A stretch of DNA of 64,000 nt from Shewanella hanedai (GTDB taxonomy: Bacteria; Pseudomonadota; Gammaproteobacteria; Enterobacterales; Shewanellaceae), in the NCBI RefSeq assembly GCF_007197645.1, contig NZ_VKGK01000017.1, positions 1 through 64,000 on the forward strand. The letters are read 5' to 3'. Of this stretch, positions 9,224 through 17,592 are shown one piece after another. The notes under the pieces are model-generated. The model did not search any database. It saw only the letters and a program-made list of their open reading frames with translations, and was not told the origin of the DNA. The position numbers and the translations under genes are program-made. The first letter of the stretch is position 1; every line of letters begins with the position of its first letter.

Positions 9224-10756
9224 TTATAACAGGGCTGGGATCCCAGTGATCATACCGACAGCAAGCATGGCTGCTAAACAGATCACAAAGGCTAAGCCTG
9301 GAATAACAATGCGGTCAGCGAATGACAGTGATTTTGCACGTTCTTTGTCGCCGATTAAGCCATTGTTGTCTAAGAACATGGTTAACGCCCATGCCAGTAC
9401 TGGGTTAGCAACAAAAGAGGCGAAAATACAGATACCCGCAGCCTGACTGTTCTGAGTGTTTTTAACCATCTGCATACCGGCTTCAAGTAGAGGCAAGAAC
9501 ACTCCCACAAGTAACGCGATTGACATGACTGGTTGCCACACCGCGATATCCATTGGGTAACCAATAATCGCGACAACGATACAAAGTAGGCCTAACAAGA
9601 TTGCACCTGCTGGGATTGGACGCTTTGCCGTTGCAGCAGGGATCATGTAAGTCCCCCAAGATGAAGTGATGTTACCGCCACCCACTGCTGTACCTACTAT
9701 TTGACGTAAAGAACAGGTCGTCATGGTGTCATCAACATCCATCAAGACTTTTTCAGACCCTTTAGGGTAGTTCAGTTCTTGAAAAATACGGTGTCCCAAG
9801 AAGTCAGGTGACCACATTGCCACGGCTAAAATAGCAAAAGGTAAAGATGCAATAAAATGCTCTAGATTCGGTAAGCCTAACTGCCAACCTTGCTCAGTCG
9901 AGCCCCACCAGTAAACAGGGTTAAGGTTTGGAATACCTGGTTCAGTTACAAACTGAAGATCCAGTCCTGCACCGAGGCCAAAGGCCATCGCAACCGCAGC
10001 AATAGAACAAAGTGGGATCGCCAACCAGCGTTTACCAATCTTTGCCAGGATAGCGTACAAGATCACGTTGGCCAGTAAGATGAAAAAGGCGACATAACCT
10101 AAGCTGTAACCGAGGTCATGCTTGGCTTGTAAACTTCCCGCCCATTCAAATAGTGAGCTGATTTGTCCCTCTGCGCCCATAAAGCCAAGGAAAACAAGTA
10201 AACCGCCGGCGACACCGCTGCTGGTGAGGTTCACTAAACGAGAACCGCCTTTGAGGTAGCTTAATATCAGACCAAACATACCCAATAAGATAGCCAGCGC
10301 CAACGGGTGTGCTCCAGCCAGTGCGATTGCACCAATCAGTGGGATCATTGGACCGTGGTTGCCAGCCAAGTTAGCTTTAGGGTTGAGGAACCCAGAGCTG
10401 ATGATACAGAACAATAGCGCAGGGATAAGCATCTCTACACGTACAACCTGAGTCGCAAACTCTGCACCAAGGTTTACATGCTCCCATCTCTCGCTAAGAC
10501 CTGCCGCCCATGCCGCCATAACCGCAGAGTACATCACGGTAATACCGATCGTTCCCGCAATGGCAGGGACAAGATCTTCCCATTCAAATCGGAAGTCTCT
10601 TCCTGGCAGGTTAAGTCTCCAACGCCTAGGCTTCATGATTTTTAGTTCATTGTCTAAGTACTCTTCACGAGTAGCAAACTCAGACACTGGACGATGAAGC
10701 TCTTGGTATGATTTTGTGGAGTCTTCGTTCTGTTGGTTTTTCACTGTTTCTGACAT
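9224..10756 (-). CDS. DUF3360 family membrane transporter
   Basis: A 510-residue polytopic membrane protein with roughly 11-12 hydrophobic segments after a hydrophilic N-terminus of about 60 residues. It resembles the DUF3360 family found in Shewanella and Vibrio, which I recall as related to SulP/xanthine-uracil-type permeases. Conserved-looking stretches are GNHGPMIPLIGAIALAGAHP and VGGGNITSSWGTYMIPAA. The substrate is unknown. It sits alone between pflB and focA-CBS, and an operator identical to the pflB one lies 197 bp upstream of its ATG. By context it may move a pyruvate-, formate- or acetate-related anion, which is inference only. Confidence 0.75.
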   Translation of the reverse strand: MSETVKNQQNEDSTKSYQELHRPVSEFATREEYLDNELKIMKPRRWRLNLPGRDFRFEWEDLVPAIAGTIGITVMYSAVMAAWAAGLSERWEHVNLGAEFATQVVRVEMLIPALLFCIISSGFLNPKANLAGNHGPMIPLIGAIALAGAHPLALAILLGMFGLILSYLKGGSRLVNLTSSGVAGGLLVFLGFMGAEGQISSLFEWAGSLQAKHDLGYSLGYVAFFILLANVILYAILAKIGKRWLAIPLCSIAAVAMAFGLGAGLDLQFVTEPGIPNLNPVYWWGSTEQGWQLGLPNLEHFIASLPFAILAVAMWSPDFLGHRIFQELNYPKGSEKVLMDVDDTMTTCSLRQIVGTAVGGGNITSSWGTYMIPAATAKRPIPAGAILLGLLCIVVAIIGYPMDIAVWQPVMSIALLVGVFLPLLEAGMQMVKNTQNSQAAGICIFASFVANPVLAWALTMFLDNNGLIGDKERAKSLSFADRIVIPGLAFVICLAAMLAVGMITGIPALL

Positions 10757-10952
10757 ATTTTCTCATTCTCCGAGAAGAACATAGTGATTCATCTAATGTG
10801 ATGACAACTTATAATGATCTTTGAGTGTTAGCTTGAATATGACGAACCAATTGGCTGCATTATTCATTGAGGTTAAGAACCTGCAAATGTGGTTCAGGAT
10901 CTAAAGATGATCCGGCCAACGATGCTGTTGTTTCCTCTAACAATCTCTACTT

Positions 10953-10969
10953 AATTGGTAAGACCAATT
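10953..10969. promoter_or_regulatory. PdhR/LldR-type operator, second copy
   Basis: AATTGGTAAGACCAATT, identical over 17 bp to 8813-8829. It lies 197 bp upstream of the DUF3360 ATG and 710 bp upstream of focA-CBS, so it more likely serves the DUF3360 gene. The exact recurrence at both ends of one gene inside a pyruvate/formate block argues against chance. Confidence 0.7.
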
Positions 10970-11232
10970 TACCTCATAAATTTTAACACAGAGAATGAGC
11001 TTCTTCATCAAGTATCAATATTGTTGAATCAGGTGTTTTAGGTATTTGAGACCCACTTAACAACTTATACAGAGATCGCTAAACAAATACCGCCTCGGCA
11101 CATATATTGCGTTGTTTATCGATCACGTATTGCTGCATATGTGTGGAGCAAGTAGCGAATCTGGCTGTGAGTTGAGATCTATCGGTCTTTTATGCTTTTC
11201 TAAAGGTATATCACAACATGCTAATCTATCGG

Positions 11233-11248
11233 TGTGATTGTGATCACG
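11233..11248. promoter_or_regulatory. CRP-like site in the DUF3360/focA intergenic region
   Basis: TGTGATTGTGATCACG matches the CRP consensus TGTGA-N6-TCACA in nine of ten core positions. It lies in the middle of the 922-bp gap between two divergent genes, so it could serve either. CRP is a known anaerobic-respiration regulator in Shewanella. The rest of 10757-11521 is AT-rich and shows no gene. Confidence 0.5.
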
Positions 11249-11521
11249 CTTTGAGCGATATTTACCACTAGGCGGCTAACAATTACTTTAATGGGTTTCA
11301 TTTGTACTTATATGTTTGGTCATCATCAATTTTCCTTATAACAGACCAATACTCGGTAATTTAGCCATTACTTTGTGAGCGAGCATTACCACTCATAAAC
11401 AGAACGAATTTGACGGAGAAAATTCAATAATAAGAGGATACGTAAAAGTTGTTACTTTACAATCACTTAGATTTTTATGGCTTTATTCTGTGATTTAACA
11501 TTCTGAAACATTCACTTTTTC

Positions 11522-11540
11522 GTATCAAGTAATTTGATAC
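11522..11540. promoter_or_regulatory. LysR-type dyad upstream of focA-CBS
   Basis: GTATCAAGTAATTTGATAC is a perfect dyad (7-bp arms, 5-bp spacer) that contains the LysR-type box ATC-N9-GAT. A further half-site, TATCAAA, follows at 11554-11560. It lies 139-157 bp upstream of the focA-CBS ATG. The same TATCAA-N5-TTGATA pattern is found upstream of the LysR gene at 17593-18498. Confidence 0.55.
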
Positions 11541-11634
11541 TCACCATAATAATTATCAAATTTTATTAGCTCATATTTCTCGTTATCTTGTCAGCACAAA
11601 ATAACAAGCTGAAGATACAGAGAGATATATACAA

Positions 11635-11682
11635 ATGAAAAACAATAGATTACGACGTCTTCACCTGGATGATGACAAATGA
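11635..11682 (+). CDS. Possible 15-residue leader peptide overlapping the focA-CBS start
   Basis: ATG at 11635 opens a 15-codon frame, MKNNRLRRLHLDDDK, whose TGA overlaps the ATG of focA-CBS in an ATGA arrangement (11679-11682). This is the geometry of translational coupling. A purine-rich AGAGAG lies upstream. GACGTC at 11654-11659 can pair with GACGTC at 11681-11686, placing the focA start codon at the edge of a hairpin that a translating ribosome would open. That it is translated is inference. Confidence 0.4.
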   Translation: MKNNRLRRLHLDDDK

Positions 11683-13163
11683 CGTCTACGAATAAGGTGA
11701 GTGAGTTATTGCCGGCTCATTCTCTCCATAAAGCAGTGGACACACCAAAACCAGTGCAGGCGAGTCTATATCAACAAGCCGAGCATTATGGGGAGTCAAA
11801 AGTCATTAAGGCGACCTGGCAATCTTTTGGTCTAGCCACTTTCGCAGGGGCTTTCATAGCGCTTGCTTTTGTCTTTTTTATCACTGTAACGACAGGGAAC
11901 GATGGCAGTTCTTGGGGGTTAGTCCGTCTCGTGGGAGGCTTAGCCTTCAGTTTAGGTTTAATGCTCGTGGTGATATGTGGTGGAGAGCTTTTTACCAGTA
12001 CTGTATTAAGCAGCGTAGCGTGGGCCCAAAAACTGGTGACAACACCGGACCTTATCAAATGTTGGTGCCGAGTATACGCAGGGAACTTGTTAGGCGCGAT
12101 GATCATGCTGGCGTTGATAATGTCTGCGCGTATGCATGAGCTCGATGGCGGTCAATGGGGGCTCAACGCACTGCAGATCGCCCAGCATAAGCTTCATCAC
12201 GGATGGATGCAGGCTTTTGTGCTCGGTATTTTGTGTAACATGTTGGTGTGCTTAGGTGTTTGGATGACCTTTGCAAGCAAAGACGCGCTGACTAAAGCGA
12301 TTCTACTGATGTTGCCAGTAGCCATGTTTGTCAGTAGTGGTTTTGAGCACAGCATTGCAAACCTATTTATGGTGCCTTTAGGGATCGCGATTTCTCAATT
12401 TGCTCAACCTGAGTTTTTTACCTCATTGGGTATCAATTCTGCACAGTTTGCTGATCTAACCTTGAGTCACTTTATCTTCAACAACCTTATTCCTGTGACC
12501 TTAGGCAATATTGTGGGTGGCGGTGTGTTTGTTGGCTTAGGTTATTGGCTTATAGAAAAGTCAGTACCGGCTGTTCAAGTTCCTTCTGCCCACAGTGTTC
12601 CACAATTTGAAATCTCTGCACAAATATACCCGTTATTACCCTCTGGAGTATCGATAAAAATGCCAAAAATAATTCAAAAATTACGTGTACAAGATCTGAT
12701 GGACACCAACCCGCTAACCATCTCAGCTGAGCTGTCTGTCTATGCTGGCTTGACCTTACTTGCCGATAACGATTGCAGAAGTGCACCAGTATTAGATGAG
12801 CAAAAGCGTTTACTGGGTTTTATATCGCAACAAGACTTACTTCGTAGTTTATGGTCTGAAGAGTTTGCCAGAGGCGTATCTTATAAAGTCAGTGACCTGA
12901 TGCAGAAAGAGGTCATGACGTTGTCACCATTAGATCCCGTGGCTGAATTGATTGAGTTAATGGTTGTAGATCGTAATAAGCTATTCCCTGTTAATGAAAA
13001 TGGGATATTAACTGGCAATACCTTCACCAGTTATGAAGAGAGATTGCGTTGTGCTTCAGCCGATAAACCTAGCATGTTCCCTGTATTGGATAAGGGAGTA
13101 TTGTGTGGCGTGATCACCCGTGATGCGATTGCCAAAAAGGTATGTGATATCTATAAGGTATAG
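11679..13163 (+). CDS. focA: Formate channel (FNT family) fused to C-terminal CBS domains
   Basis: A 494-residue protein; E. coli FocA is 285. Residues about 25-295 are a formate/nitrite channel with six membrane segments. Visible signatures are GGELFTSTVLSS in the second segment region, FVLGILCNMLVCLGVWM, the conserved SGFEHSIANLFMVPLG, and NNLIPVTLGNIVGGGVFVG. After a linker, residues about 330-494 form a CBS pair (VQDLMDTNPLTISAE; VSDLMQKEVMTLSPLDPV; VLCGVITRDAIAKKV). The second CBS repeat holds an extra stretch of about 30 residues between two FPV motifs. CBS domains usually bind adenine nucleotides, so gating by energy charge is plausible. Upstream lie a CRP-like site, a LysR-type dyad and a 15-codon frame that overlaps the start. 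Confidence 0.93.
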   Translation: MTSTNKVSELLPAHSLHKAVDTPKPVQASLYQQAEHYGESKVIKATWQSFGLATFAGAFIALAFVFFITVTTGNDGSSWGLVRLVGGLAFSLGLMLVVICGGELFTSTVLSSVAWAQKLVTTPDLIKCWCRVYAGNLLGAMIMLALIMSARMHELDGGQWGLNALQIAQHKLHHGWMQAFVLGILCNMLVCLGVWMTFASKDALTKAILLMLPVAMFVSSGFEHSIANLFMVPLGIAISQFAQPEFFTSLGINSAQFADLTLSHFIFNNLIPVTLGNIVGGGVFVGLGYWLIEKSVPAVQVPSAHSVPQFEISAQIYPLLPSGVSIKMPKIIQKLRVQDLMDTNPLTISAELSVYAGLTLLADNDCRSAPVLDEQKRLLGFISQQDLLRSLWSEEFARGVSYKVSDLMQKEVMTLSPLDPVAELIELMVVDRNKLFPVNENGILTGNTFTSYEERLRCASADKPSMFPVLDKGVLCGVITRDAIAKKVCDIYKV

Positions 13164-13177
13164 GCGTAAATCTTGCC

Positions 13178-13203
13178 AGCTAGCCTTGAAATGAAGGCTA
13201 GCT
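13178..13203. terminator. Hairpin between convergent focA-CBS and LysR genes
   Basis: A perfect 10-bp stem, AGCTAGCCTT/AAGGCTAGCT, with a 6-nt loop straddles the end of the LysR gene and lies 15 bp past focA-CBS. It can serve both converging transcripts, although neither side has a strong T-run. Confidence 0.55.
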
Positions 13204-14088
13204 ATGCTTTAAGTTTTCCCTCAAATAATCAATTAATAACTTTACCCTGATTGGAATTCGGTCCCGAAGTGGGTAGAGTATTTTTAAAGGAACATCTGTA
13301 GAGCTATAGTCAGGCATTACTCGAACAAGCGTTCCATTATCAATGTGTTCGTTTACCATCCAAATCGGCAGTTCAGCAATGCCAATTCCGTTGATAACTC
13401 CCGCCAGTATTGCATCACCATTGTTACTCGAAAGGTTACCGCTAACATGTATGTTTTGAATCTTTTTATCTTTGGTTAAAATGAGTTTTTTGGCTGGTTT
13501 TAGTAATGTGTAATTAATAAAATTATGTTGTTCTAAGTCTTTAATAGTAATTGGAGAACCGTGCTTCTTTACATATTCAGATGAGGCTACGAGTTGCAAA
13601 GGGTTATTACACAGGCTTAATGCTATGAGAGAGGAGTCATCAAAATTACGACTTGCCCTTATTGCAATATCAAATGAATCAGAAATCAAATCTTCTTGTG
13701 TATCACTGAGGATTATTTCAATTTTAATATCGGGATGTTTTTTGTAAAACCCAGGAAATAAAGGCACCAACACTCTTGATGAAAAGGGGATAGGGGCTGT
13801 GATTTTCACACTTCCTTTGTCAGAGTTTTGATTGCTACGTAATATGTACTCAATATTATCTATGTCGGCTAACGATGACTTGCATTGTTTGTAGTATATA
13901 TTTCCATCATCAGTCACAGATAGCTTGCGGCTGTTCCTGTTAATCAATTGACAGTTTAGCTCGACTTCCAAAGCTAACACTTTTTTACTTACAGATGCTT
14001 GAGTTATGTTTAGTTCATTAGCGGCATCTGTGAAACTCTTCGTTCGTACAACTGCTTCGAATGCACGCATCGCACTTAATTTATCCAT
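13198..14088 (-). CDS. LysR-family transcriptional regulator
   Basis: A 296-residue LysR regulator: N-terminal winged helix-turn-helix (MDKLSAMRAFEAVVRTKSF, ANELNITQASVSKKVLALE) followed by a substrate-binding domain. The MDKLSAMRAFEAVV start is typical of the large CrgA/DmlR-like group. It is divergent from the LtrA-like fragment at 14380, which would be its usual target position, and convergent with focA-CBS. A short dyad GAATA-N5-TATTC at 14103-14117, just upstream of its ATG, may be an autoregulatory site. The effector is unknown. Confidence 0.9.
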   Translation of the reverse strand: MDKLSAMRAFEAVVRTKSFTDAANELNITQASVSKKVLALEVELNCQLINRNSRKLSVTDDGNIYYKQCKSSLADIDNIEYILRSNQNSDKGSVKITAPIPFSSRVLVPLFPGFYKKHPDIKIEIILSDTQEDLISDSFDIAIRASRNFDDSSLIALSLCNNPLQLVASSEYVKKHGSPITIKDLEQHNFINYTLLKPAKKLILTKDKKIQNIHVSGNLSSNNGDAILAGVINGIGIAELPIWMVNEHIDNGTLVRVMPDYSSTDVPLKILYPLRDRIPIRVKLLIDYLRENLKHS

Positions 14089-14379
14089 ATCATTCCATTA
14101 TAGAATACTATCTATTCGTATTAGGTCTTTTCATTTACATTTCCAGAACATATAGTAGTTAACACTAGATAGCTAATTAAATGCAAAACATTATTTTGGT
14201 ATATTTCTTTAAAGTTATCTCTTGTTCTATTTTGTTCTATCTTGTTTATTTCGTGTTCATAAAGTGAACAGGTAGATGCGTGTGTTGTTTAATTAAATAT
14301 TAACGACTATCTGGTTTATTTTAAATTCTATTTTGATGAACATGAGCATAAAAGACTACAGTATTCCAATAGAGGCTAT

Positions 14380-14736
14380 ATGTGGTCTTACGGTCATATT
14401 TTGGTGTTCATCTCAATCAGTACTGTCGGTGCAGCCCTTGAGGTGATGAATGATAAAATTGGTGGTCATGCAGAGGTTAGTTTACACGTTGTAAATGCTA
14501 TGGTTGTGGTACCTACGGCCATTTTCATGGTGTCAATGTGGTTGCTCAATGATCTGTTTTCGAAGCGAAGTTTCGAGGCTAACTTACTCTATCCAGCCGC
14601 GGCAATGTTGGTATTAACGACACCATTTTTTGAGTATGGCACCTTCGCTGTGGGACTTTTACTGTTATTAACGTTAGCCATTAGGCTGAAAATGGATACT
14701 GCTAGCTCACCGACTGAGTATGTGACTAATTTATAA
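14380..14736 (+). pseudogene. C-terminal fragment of an LtrA-like membrane protein
   Basis: The 118-codon frame encodes about four membrane segments and begins WSYGHILVFISISTVGAALE. This resembles the WxYGH...GAGLE region in the C-terminal half of low-temperature-requirement A (LtrA) proteins, which are usually about 400 residues. The frame stays open upstream to about 14291, and those codons (YFDEHEHKRLQYS) also look coding, but no start codon is present there. I therefore read it as a remnant whose first half is lost, although translation from the ATG at 14380 is possible. Family assignment is by motif memory. Confidence 0.5.
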
Positions 14737-14767
14737 AAAAATCGATTATATAAATGAGGATTAAATA

Positions 14768-15184
14768 ATGAATAACAAAAATGATCAGACAAAAAAATTC
14801 TTACCTATTTGGGTATGGGCTGTCGTGATGATACAGATAGCGCTAGTGCTTTTATTTTCTGTGGGTACCGCGATAAACCCTGGTGATTTTATCCCTAACG
14901 TGACTGAATTAAACTATGTTACGCAGCTGTATATCACGAGAAATGTAACAGTGGCATTAGGAGTGATCATTGCGTTACTGTTAAAGTCCCATAAAGCCCT
15001 TTTTGTCATGTTAATAGTTAGAGTATTGACGGACATATCCGATGTCATAACCGTGTATGCACTTAATGTAGAAGTGATTAAATCGAGTGTACCAATGGTA
15101 TTGGTCTTACTTATTATTCCCGCACTACTTGCCGTTATGTATCTGTGGAAAGTGGTCAAAAATGAACAAGATGTGACTGCGTAG
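14768..15184 (+). CDS. Four-segment membrane protein, unknown function
   Basis: 138 residues with a short charged N-terminus (MNNKNDQTKK) and four hydrophobic segments (about 12-33, 55-75, 78-98 and 108-127). ATGAGGATTAAATA precedes the ATG, giving a GAGG ribosome site. It lies 31 bp after the LtrA-like fragment on the same strand and is followed by a long hairpin, so it may be co-transcribed with that fragment. I do not recognise the family; some DUF4267/DoxX-like small membrane proteins have this layout. Confidence 0.6.
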   Translation: MNNKNDQTKKFLPIWVWAVVMIQIALVLLFSVGTAINPGDFIPNVTELNYVTQLYITRNVTVALGVIIALLLKSHKALFVMLIVRVLTDISDVITVYALNVEVIKSSVPMVLVLLIIPALLAVMYLWKVVKNEQDVTA

Positions 15185-15204
15185 TAAGAGCGCTTCAGTT
15201 GAAT

Positions 15205-15244
15205 GAAAGGTAAGTTTTGGGTTCAAAACTTTTACTTACCTTTC
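15205..15244 (+). terminator. Hairpin after the four-segment membrane protein gene
   Basis: A 10-bp stem, GAAAGGTAAG/CTTACCTTTC, is extended inside by TTTTG/CAAAA. It lies 20 bp past the stop. There is no T-run, so it is an imperfect terminator or 3' stabiliser. Confidence 0.5.
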
Positions 15245-15298
15245 AAGCGTCGATAGTGGCTTAGCGGTCTTATTCACTCATGATGCCTTGTGAATCCG

Positions 15299-16042
15299 TT
15301 AAAGTAATTTGACGTAACTCTCCATCTGAATGTTCATTTTCTCTTGTAAGTATTGACCTTTTGTCTGCAGTGTTTCTGTTTCTATCAAAGGAATGTCGTT
15401 TTTGAAGGCGAGTACGATGGTGTTTTCATTATCGACCTCGAAACTGAGTAGTCGATTTTCAAATTCGACTGTGAGCAATTCATCTAATTTTTTTCGTAAC
15501 GTAAGTGCCGTATGGCAGATGTTGAGCACCAGAACGCCATGATCACTCAGGGCATTTTTACAATCGCGTAAGAAGGATAACTGTACTTGATTTGGCTCCA
15601 TACCTTGAGCGTTGTATAGATCTGAAAAGATGATATCGCTTTTTATGTCAGTGTTGTTCATATAGTTAGCAGCATCACCTATATGAATGATGAGTCGTTC
15701 TGTGTCAGGTAAGTAAAAATATTTCTTGGCTGCCTTAACCACTGCTTCACGGTGTTCTATTGCGTATACATTCAATTCACTGAAACTAGCGAGTAGCTTC
15801 TTTGCAATTGAACCTGCGCCCAGCCCCATTATAGTGGCTGTCTTGATGACGGGGATAAACAATAATCCTGTCATCATGGCTTGTGTATAACCAAGCGCTA
15901 ACCCATTAATGTCATTTAATTTCATGTAACTTTGATAGATTTTTCCATCAAAGCTAAGGATCCGACTGGTTCTGGTTTGATAAACATGGACAGGGCCGTG
16001 TTCATCGACTGTTGTTGAGATACAGTGTCCGTTAATATCCAT
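15299..16042 (-). CDS. Spermidine synthase-like protein (SAM-binding fold)
   Basis: A 247-residue Rossmann-fold protein with the spermidine-synthase core: TATIMGLGAGSIAKKLL (glycine-rich loop), VYAIEHREAVVKAAKKYF, IHIGDAANYM and SDIIFSDLYNAQGMEP. It lacks the large N-terminal membrane or decarboxylase partners of other polyamine synthases, and the canonical GGGDG is replaced by GLGAG. It may therefore be a methyltransferase-like relative rather than a true aminopropyltransferase. Stands alone on the minus strand. Confidence 0.75.
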   Translation of the reverse strand: MDINGHCISTTVDEHGPVHVYQTRTSRILSFDGKIYQSYMKLNDINGLALGYTQAMMTGLLFIPVIKTATIMGLGAGSIAKKLLASFSELNVYAIEHREAVVKAAKKYFYLPDTERLIIHIGDAANYMNNTDIKSDIIFSDLYNAQGMEPNQVQLSFLRDCKNALSDHGVLVLNICHTALTLRKKLDELLTVEFENRLLSFEVDNENTIVLAFKNDIPLIETETLQTKGQYLQEKMNIQMESYVKLL

Positions 16043-16283
16043 GGTATTTTAAACATCGCTTAAATACGAGGAAAGAGTAGAGCATCATAACGGATAAACG
16101 GGGCGGGTCTTTGTTTGTTTTCGTTTAAGCTTTACCATTGAGATGATTTTACAGAGATTAACGCCTATTTACACTCCGGTTAAACTTGTCGAAGAAGTGT
16201 CCTGTTATGTTTTATGCCCATGAAACTATTGGTAACAAGGGCATATTGATCTGGCCGTTAAAGTGAGTTTGTTCTCGGATAAG

Positions 16284-17366
16284 TTATTCTTTATTTTGTT
16301 GCTCTAAAAAGCCCTCAAACTCCACTTCATATAATTTAAACAAGACTAAGGTCACGGCAAAAACGATTGGACCATAAATTAAGCCGATTAAACCAAACAA
16401 CTGTAATCCGCCGAGTAAAGAGAAAAACAGCAGCAGGGTGCTCATGCCCGTATTACCTTGCATTAACCACGGCCTGAGGAAGTTATCAATGGAACCGACG
16501 ACAACGACCCCCCACACTATTAAGAATGTTCCCCACTGCCAGTCCCCAGTTAAGAACAAGTAAATTGACGCTGGGAGCCAAATCATGGCGGTGCCGACGA
16601 AGGGAATAAAGGATGCAAACGCCATCATGCTCCCCCAGAATAAACCTGGGAAACCTGCCAGTGCCATAGCAATACCACCGAGAACGCCTTGGGCTAAAGC
16701 AGTCAGTAATGAGCCTAACACCGCCGATTTAGCCACCATGCCCACTTCATTTAAAATGAGGTCTTCTTGGGAGCGTGATAACGGAATGATGTGTCGTAGA
16801 TTATCGATTATTTTGTCTTGATCTCGTAAAAAGAAGAACAACACAAATAACATCAAAGAAAAATCTAAAATCGTATCGGCCAGATCACCAACTAGACCTG
16901 TACTTGCTCCTATCAAACTGCTGCTCAGTGCCGTGGCTGTTGATGCAGCGCGTTGGACAAACTCATCGGGTTTAATGGTGTCAAATGGCAACCATTTATT
17001 TAATAAGGTAATACCACTGTGGATCCAAGGGTGAGCAAAGAAAGCTTTTGCGCCACCTTCTGTCAACCATTGATAGGCATTACTCATGAAATTGATGCCT
17101 TGATCCATAATGGCTGCAGTGACCAGCAATAATGGAATTAACACCATCACGGTGACTAATGTACATGATAATGCAGAGGCCATATTGGGACTGGCGGGCA
17201 TTTTATGTTGAACTCGCGCATGAATGGGCAAAAACAATAGGGAGACGATAAACCCGAGTACAATAGAACCTAAGTAGGGGGCTATGAGTAAGTAGCAGGC
17301 ATAGATGGCTACCGCTAAGGAGAGCATCAATACCAGGTGTCGCGGTTTTAGTTTCAGGCTGTTCAT
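16284..17366 (-). CDS. AI-2E/PerM family membrane permease
   Basis: A 360-residue protein with about 8 membrane segments, including the paired N-terminal helices LVLMLSLAVAIYACYLLIAP and the C-terminal family signature LLFFSLLGGLQLFGLIGLIYGP. The family includes YdiK, PerM and TqsA. Members have been linked to autoinducer-2 or ion/proton export, so the substrate here cannot be fixed. Two TTG codons precede the ATG at 17366, which I use because GGAG lies 9 bases upstream. Confidence 0.88.
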   Translation of the reverse strand: MNSLKLKPRHLVLMLSLAVAIYACYLLIAPYLGSIVLGFIVSLLFLPIHARVQHKMPASPNMASALSCTLVTVMVLIPLLLVTAAIMDQGINFMSNAYQWLTEGGAKAFFAHPWIHSGITLLNKWLPFDTIKPDEFVQRAASTATALSSSLIGASTGLVGDLADTILDFSLMLFVLFFFLRDQDKIIDNLRHIIPLSRSQEDLILNEVGMVAKSAVLGSLLTALAQGVLGGIAMALAGFPGLFWGSMMAFASFIPFVGTAMIWLPASIYLFLTGDWQWGTFLIVWGVVVVGSIDNFLRPWLMQGNTGMSTLLLFFSLLGGLQLFGLIGLIYGPIVFAVTLVLFKLYEVEFEGFLEQQNKE

Positions 17367-17592
17367 CAACAAAACTCCAGAACAAATGAAGGTGAATCAT
17401 TTGGGGACAGAATTAAATCATGGCTACCCACTTGCCACAAGTTAATTAGACCACTTAGTTGTCCCAAAACACTTGCTAGAAGACGATAGTTTTTACGTTG
17501 TTAACAGAGGGGACTTAGATGCTTGAGCAAATATACTTTTTTAAAAGGATGGCCCGATAAGTCGTTAAACTCATCGGGTAGGCTAGATTCGA

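Noticed and set aside
8913..9446. A 177-codon plus-strand frame
   Set aside because: Its second half is antisense to the DUF3360 gene, its composition is not protein-like, and no ribosome site precedes it.
11786..12106. Antisense frame within focA-CBS
   Set aside because: A shadow of a clear membrane-protein gene; its Ser/Thr/Lys-rich product is typical of reverse-strand reading of hydrophobic codons.
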